Part shown: piece after piece, positions 35,401 through 41,400 of the stretch
How the letters are laid out: every line of letters begins with the position of its first letter
Numbering within the stretch: the stretch's first letter is position 1
Assembly: GCA_016648135.1 (NCBI GenBank)
Contig: JADDOH010002276.1
Location: 112,856-176,855, forward strand
Length of the DNA: 64,000 bases
Direction: 5' to 3'
From: Agrypnia vestita
Taxonomy: Eukaryota > Arthropoda > Insecta > Trichoptera > Phryganeidae
The notes under the pieces: generated by a model
What the model saw: the letters and a program-made list of their open reading frames with translations, nothing else
Told to the model about the DNA's origin: nothing
Databases searched by the model: none
Program-made: the position numbers and the translations under genes

Positions 35401-38400
35401 TTTTGTGAGATAAATACACACAACCTTTTATAATTACGGCAACGAGACTTTTTCCTTCAAAATCAAATTAGTATGTGTACGCTGTGCATACGAGGCATTG
35501 TTTTGTTGTGTTGGTATTTATACCTGTTAACACCAAGACAACGAAACAATGTGCGTCGTACGCACGGTCTTCACATACTAATTCGATTGTCTTTCTTTTA
35601 TGAAAAGAGGTCTACCTACAGCAAATTTATTTCCCTTTAAAATATTTTCCCAACAAATAAGATTACAATCTTCAATCCCGAAAAAGCCTCTCATAAATTG
35701 CATATTTTTTAGATTAATATGGAATCCGCCTAAATAATTAAAACATTTGTAACAGAACTCAATATTCCTACAACATCCAGCGCAAGAAAAAAGTTTTTCA
35801 TTCCTCAAAGTGAAAGTGTCAATACTGCTCTCAACAGGTCCAATAAAATTTGCCGCCATTTAATGTGTTTTGCCGTGTCATAAAGGTTCTCTCCACTCTC
35901 CACCGTCGAAAACGCTAATAAATAAATAAGCCTAATAAAACTTACTGCCCTGTTTACGGTACGTAAACACAAACAGCACAGCTGACAGCTGTAAATTATG
36001 TACATTAGCACTGTGCAGCGCATTAGATCAGTATTTTTCAACCTCGTGAGGCGCGACCCCCAGGCAAAAGTAAAAAGCAAGGGTTGTAGATCATATTGCA
36101 ATTAAAGCACAACATTTTCAGTGAGAAGGCTGTGCCTGTTTATTTTTTAATAAATTATCAAATCGTAGTTGTATTTTTGAGACGTTAACAATCAAATCAT
36201 TTTCTGATTGAAGCCTATTTGTCTTCTTATTTTTTATATTTACCATTGAAATGAACGTTAGTTCACATAGGTAGGAAGTGGCGAATGGCAATAATTATTT
36301 AAAGCTTTTCTTGCCATCTATGGATATTCTTCTGTTCTCTTCATCCATCAATCGATTGCGAATTGAATACCATTTTAAGCATGCCGTCAGCAGCTAAATC
36401 ATTAAGACTTTTTTTCATCTTCATCATGGATGACAGATCGGCCAGTTGGACTGACATATCCAAAAAAGGAAAGTACAGTAGCCGGCAAACATCTTGAAAT
36501 TTTACGGCGTAGTGGGGGGAAGATTGCGCATGTACCATTTCACCAACGAGACCCAAATTTTGTCTTCTGCGCATTCCCCCACTACGCTAAAAAATTTCAA
36601 GAGGTTTGCCGGCAACTGTACTGTCATGTCCATCTTTTGCCCTGCTCCCGTTATTTGGTTGGTCAAGCGGGTTGGTGACGTCATTCGGGTTTTTCGATCA
36701 GTAGGCAGTCTCAATTGAAAGAAAATTAAATATTTCGTCTTTTAAATCACTTACAGTTGCCGGCAAACTTCTTGAAATTCTTTGACGTAGTGGGGGAATG
36801 CGCAGAAGGCAAAATTTGGGTCTCTTTGGTGGAAAGGTAGATGCGCAAACTTCCCCCCACTACGCCGTAAAATTTCAAGATGTTTGCCGGCTACTGTACA
36901 TAGTTTTATTTTGGACCTGGGGGTCGCCAGAATTTTTTTACTTGTAAAGGGGGTCGCGTATTCACTATTCACGCAAAGGTTGAAAAACACTGCATTAGAT
37001 AATACTCAAGTACACAATAACAGAATCGCATTGGTAATGCCTACGTACTGATATTTTGTTATATTTTAATTGCAATTCACAACTATTAACAACGATTACA
37101 CTATGCATTATTGATTATTATTAATTAATTCGATTGGAAAACAATACGAGAACGTGGCATCGCTAATGTTTCGCGTCATTTTCATTAATATTTAGGACGC
37201 AAAATAGACCAAAATTTTAATTAATTATTTGAAATTCTGTGCACCTAATTTTAAATTTGCGACTGAGAAAAATGCGCTGTCTCGTTTTCGCGTACTTTTA
37301 TATGGAATGATATCATGGATACTCACAGAAGCAATGCTAAAGCGTCTTGAAGCATTTGAGATGTGGATTTAAAAATCTTCTAAAAATAATACGGGCCGAT
37401 AGAGTTACTATTTGGTATGGTCATCTCATTCTGTTATCATCTGTCTTCTACTTGTATATGGAACCGATGGTAGTGCAAATGAGAGGGAAATATATTCTAT
37501 GGCATGAGTCATACAAAACCTCTCGGCGCCGGCGCTTGGCCCATAATGACATTGTGATAAGCGGATTCGGAAGGAAAAAAAACATTAAAAAATTACGTCT
37601 ATCATGAAAATATATAATTTATATAGAATATTAAAAATTCATTCGCTTTGATGTAGCCGGCAAACATCTTGAAATTTTTCGGCGTAGTGGGGGGGAAGTT
37701 TGCGCATGTATCATTCCACCTACGAGACCCAAATTTTGTCTTCTGCGCATTCCCCCACTACGCCAAAAAATTTCAAGAAGTTTACCGGCGACTGTACAAG
37801 TCAGAATAAATTATTAACCCCTCGCAGAAATTTTAAGAAAGTAAGTCAGAAATACAAAAACATGCAAACTCTGATGTCGCTTACATCCTGCTTATCCGTA
37901 ATTGTCGACATTTCACCCAAAATGTAAAGAATATTTTCTATTTGAAATTTAATGAAGAAGACTCCGTAAGTTTTTGCTACTAGGGGAGCGTCCATTACTA
38001 CGTGGCCACATCAAAGGGGGTTAGGTAGAATGCTACGCTGGGCTACGTGAGGGAAGAGGGGAGGGTCAGAGTCACGCTATGTAATTATTTCCTTTATTTG
38101 ATTTGGCACATCAACAAATATCATTGTTTTATATATATTTTTATAATTATGTTTTATTTTTGTTCTTATTAATTGTATAAATATCCTGTTAATTTTATAT
38201 CCAATAATTTAAAAGTAGTTTTGGTAGGAGAAAACAGCATAAAATGTCGTTGATCGCCATAAAACAGACACCCTTTATTTTAGCGGTCAAGTTAAGTTGT
38301 GATAATGCAAACCAATGAGAAAAGATCCGACTGTATGTCACCATTCGATGCAAAAATGCGAGCAGAAGATGCTCGGGAAGATAAAAACTAAGACAATGGT

Positions 38401-41400
38401 TCGGGAAACCCATAGGCCTATTTCGAGTTGCAAATATAAAATAATGATCGCCAAAATGATCACTAACGTTTGATACCAAACAATTAGTAGAGAAAGAAGA
38501 AATATTTATAAGAAAGGCTGGTATTAAAATCCTAACGGGCGGAAAGGGAGCGTCCATAAACCACGTGCCCTGATGAAGGGGGCTAGAATACTACGCTGGG
38601 CTATGTGAGGTGGAGGGGGGTCAGAGTCAGAGTATTTTATTTGGAACAGTTAAAACGGTACAGAATATTTTTTATTATTTTTTTATATAATATGCGATCG
38701 ATAAATCTGTGTACATCGGTTTGAACACAATCAATAATTTTTAAATAGTTAAGGTAACAGAAAACAGCACAAAATGTATTCTGAATTAATAGGAAAAAAT
38801 GTACGTTCCACTTGGCGGGGGGTTAAAACAAAAGCTACGTGGGGGAAGGGAGGGGTTCAAAGGGGTTCAAAATGGAACCACATGGTTTATAGACGCTCCC
38901 TAAGCGAAAAATTATTAGACCTAAAAAATAAGCAATTTACGTGCGACTCTTTCGGAACGAAGAACGTAATCTTAAATTAGAGTTTTACTGTGGTTGCAGA
39001 AATTATAATATAAAGAGTCCGTAGAGAATATATTTAAGATTGTATTTATTTCCTTACCACTGAAACTGGCCGGCTTCTTGAGATCGAGTGTAGAAAAAGA
39101 AACTGGTTTCTTAATAATAGGCTGTTGGGTGTTTTTTAATTTGGATGGCTTTGCTCGTCCGACCATATATGAAAGCACAGAATCGAGTATTCCCTCGTTT
39201 AGCACCTGTAAAAAGAATATTGCACATTAGTGACAAACCACGACTATAGCAATGGTCCAAAAATCCTCCAAATAGTAATAACAGGAGCATATTGGACTGA
39301 AAAAAAAAACACTTATCAAGGAATCAATCGGCACAGAAAAGTTTTCATAAGGTTTTCGTCAAATTTTAATCTCCCCCCACCACATTTCACACCACGCCAG
39401 ATTCCCCTCCCCCCGTACGTCATGTCACTGAACCAAAGTTATCGCGATTTAAGCCATGTATTCACTGGGGGACAAATTATCTCTCAACATCACGCGCGGC
39501 ATAGAGTCTACGTGACTAAATAAATAAATGAATAAATTGTGATGAATAAATTGAAGTGAATAAATTTTAAATATTCTATACGTATAAAGGCAAAAGCAGC
39601 AATATCAAAAAAATGTTTTAAATGCAGTCACCGAGGGTTAGGTAGGTACCTACTAATTTAAAATGTACTGAATTCTAGATTTTATGTCTCTATCCCTTCC
39701 AAAGTCATGTGTCCTATTTTATAGGCTTTGTTTCCTATATAATCTCGAATTCAGTACCTTATAAATTAGTAAGTAATCCTCGATGGCTGCATATTTTTTG
39801 ACATTGCTGCCTTTGCTTTTATGCCACATATAAGATACTGTTATGGTAATCCAAGGTTTTACTGAAAGTAAGTAAAAAAAATTGAAAAAAAATGCAAACT
39901 TTGACGTAGCTTATCTCCGTAACTCTCGACATTTCACCTAAAGTGTAAATAATGCTTTCGATTCAAAATTGCACGAAGAAGATTCCCAGAAGTTTTTGCT
40001 ACCAGCTATGAGACATCAAACATAATAATTTTGTTGTCCGTCCGCCCGTCTGTTCATCTGTCCCCGTAACTTCGTGTAAGGTCCGTAATTTCGTTCAAAT
40101 TCACGGTTAAAAAAAACGGGCGGAGACGGGGCTTGAACCCCTGGCCACCACGCCCGAATGGGCCGTTTCGCGCACGTTGCCACGGCCGCCACCTCGCAGG
40201 GCGCCAAAAAGATGGTATAAATATGTACCAGGGCTCAGCAGAGACGCGAACCAGTGTTCCGTCATTTTTGACGGGTTGCAGCTGTATTTAATTATTGAGA
40301 TTTGTAATTCATTCATTCCCTTACCTCTGAAAGCTTCGACAGCAGAAGAGAGTCAATACCGCTTTCGTCCAGTTCAGTCTTGGAGTCTCTCTTGGCGGGC
40401 ATTGATTTCCTGCAAAACGTGCCTAAGGAATTTCGTCTCAGTTCCCCTGTGAATGAAGAAAATATGTGATAAAAATCTTTTTTTTCTTCTTTGTCTTATG
40501 TTGTAGCTTGAAGTTCTAAAAACAATTCGTTCTAGATTCATCATTCGCTAAAATCGTTCAAAAACTTTAAAAAATAGAGTTATAGCAATAGCGTGGTGGA
40601 TGAATTTTTAAACGAATAGGCATGATGACAGTAAGAATGAGCGATTTTAGAGAATAAAATATTTTGAAAAGATTCTAAAAAATGATCAAATTTTAATACA
40701 CACATTGAGATTCATAAGATTTTCAATAAAATAAAAGTATAAAATTGTGCATTTGGCCATTTTAACCGAAACACCGGTCAAAGCGAGTGACGTCACGCCT
40801 AAGTACCGTCACCGTGTCTCTTAAACTGTTGTCATAGACACAATGCAATGTTTACTTGGGCTTGACGCTGCGGGCGTTTTGCGTTAAAAATTGGTAAATG
40901 AAAATGCAATTATTTGCGTAAAAACTTAATTTTTTTACTGAAATAATTTTATTTTCGGTAATAGTAGACGTGTACCTACATTATAGAAAGTTATTTCAAA
41001 ATCTGTCATCACGCCTCTTTTTCAGATTGATGGAGATGATTTCTCAAAAACTTTTAGCATAATTTTGTTCACATTTTTCACGCACGCGCGAATGCATTCT
41101 GTCCATTTATGTTCCAACTCAAGGTGTACAAAACAAACTAGAATTGCCATTAATGGCTCTTCTCTATCAACAGATAAAAAATCTAAAATACATATTAAAT
41201 ACAGTACCCACCGTACCGAATGCATTTTGCTTGTATAAAACAGATAAAATGAAACAGAAAACACGTAACTCAATCTCCATCATTATAAATCTTGAATTTG
41301 ATCACAATTATATTATGAAAATTACATAAGCAAATAGAAAATATAGAGCGTATGCAATTTTCGTAACAGCATTTTGTTAATAGCAGCCCCCGGAGCATAT

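Larger units (their letters stand above)
36029..36992 (+). mobile_element. hAT element with 8-bp target duplication, carrying two nested MITEs
   Basis: Ends CAGTATTTTTCAACCTCGTG and its inverse (AAAGGTTGAAAAACACTG) are flanked by exact CATTAGAT duplications at 36021-36028 and 36993-37000. Subterminal CGCGACCCCC and GGGGGTCGCG blocks are mirrored. There is no intact ORF. Two palindromic MITEs (36476-36618, 36754-36896) sit inside, so they arrived later. It lies in SANBR intron 3. Confidence 0.92.

Noticed and set aside
36341..36990. Several frames containing FHQRDPNFVFCAF-like peptides
   Set aside because: They are translations of the palindromic MITE copies; the recurring peptide is the repeat, not a protein family.
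40016..40452. Overlapping frames on both strands near 40.0-40.45 kb
   Set aside because: They run through a tRNA-derived SINE or antisense to SANBR exon 2.
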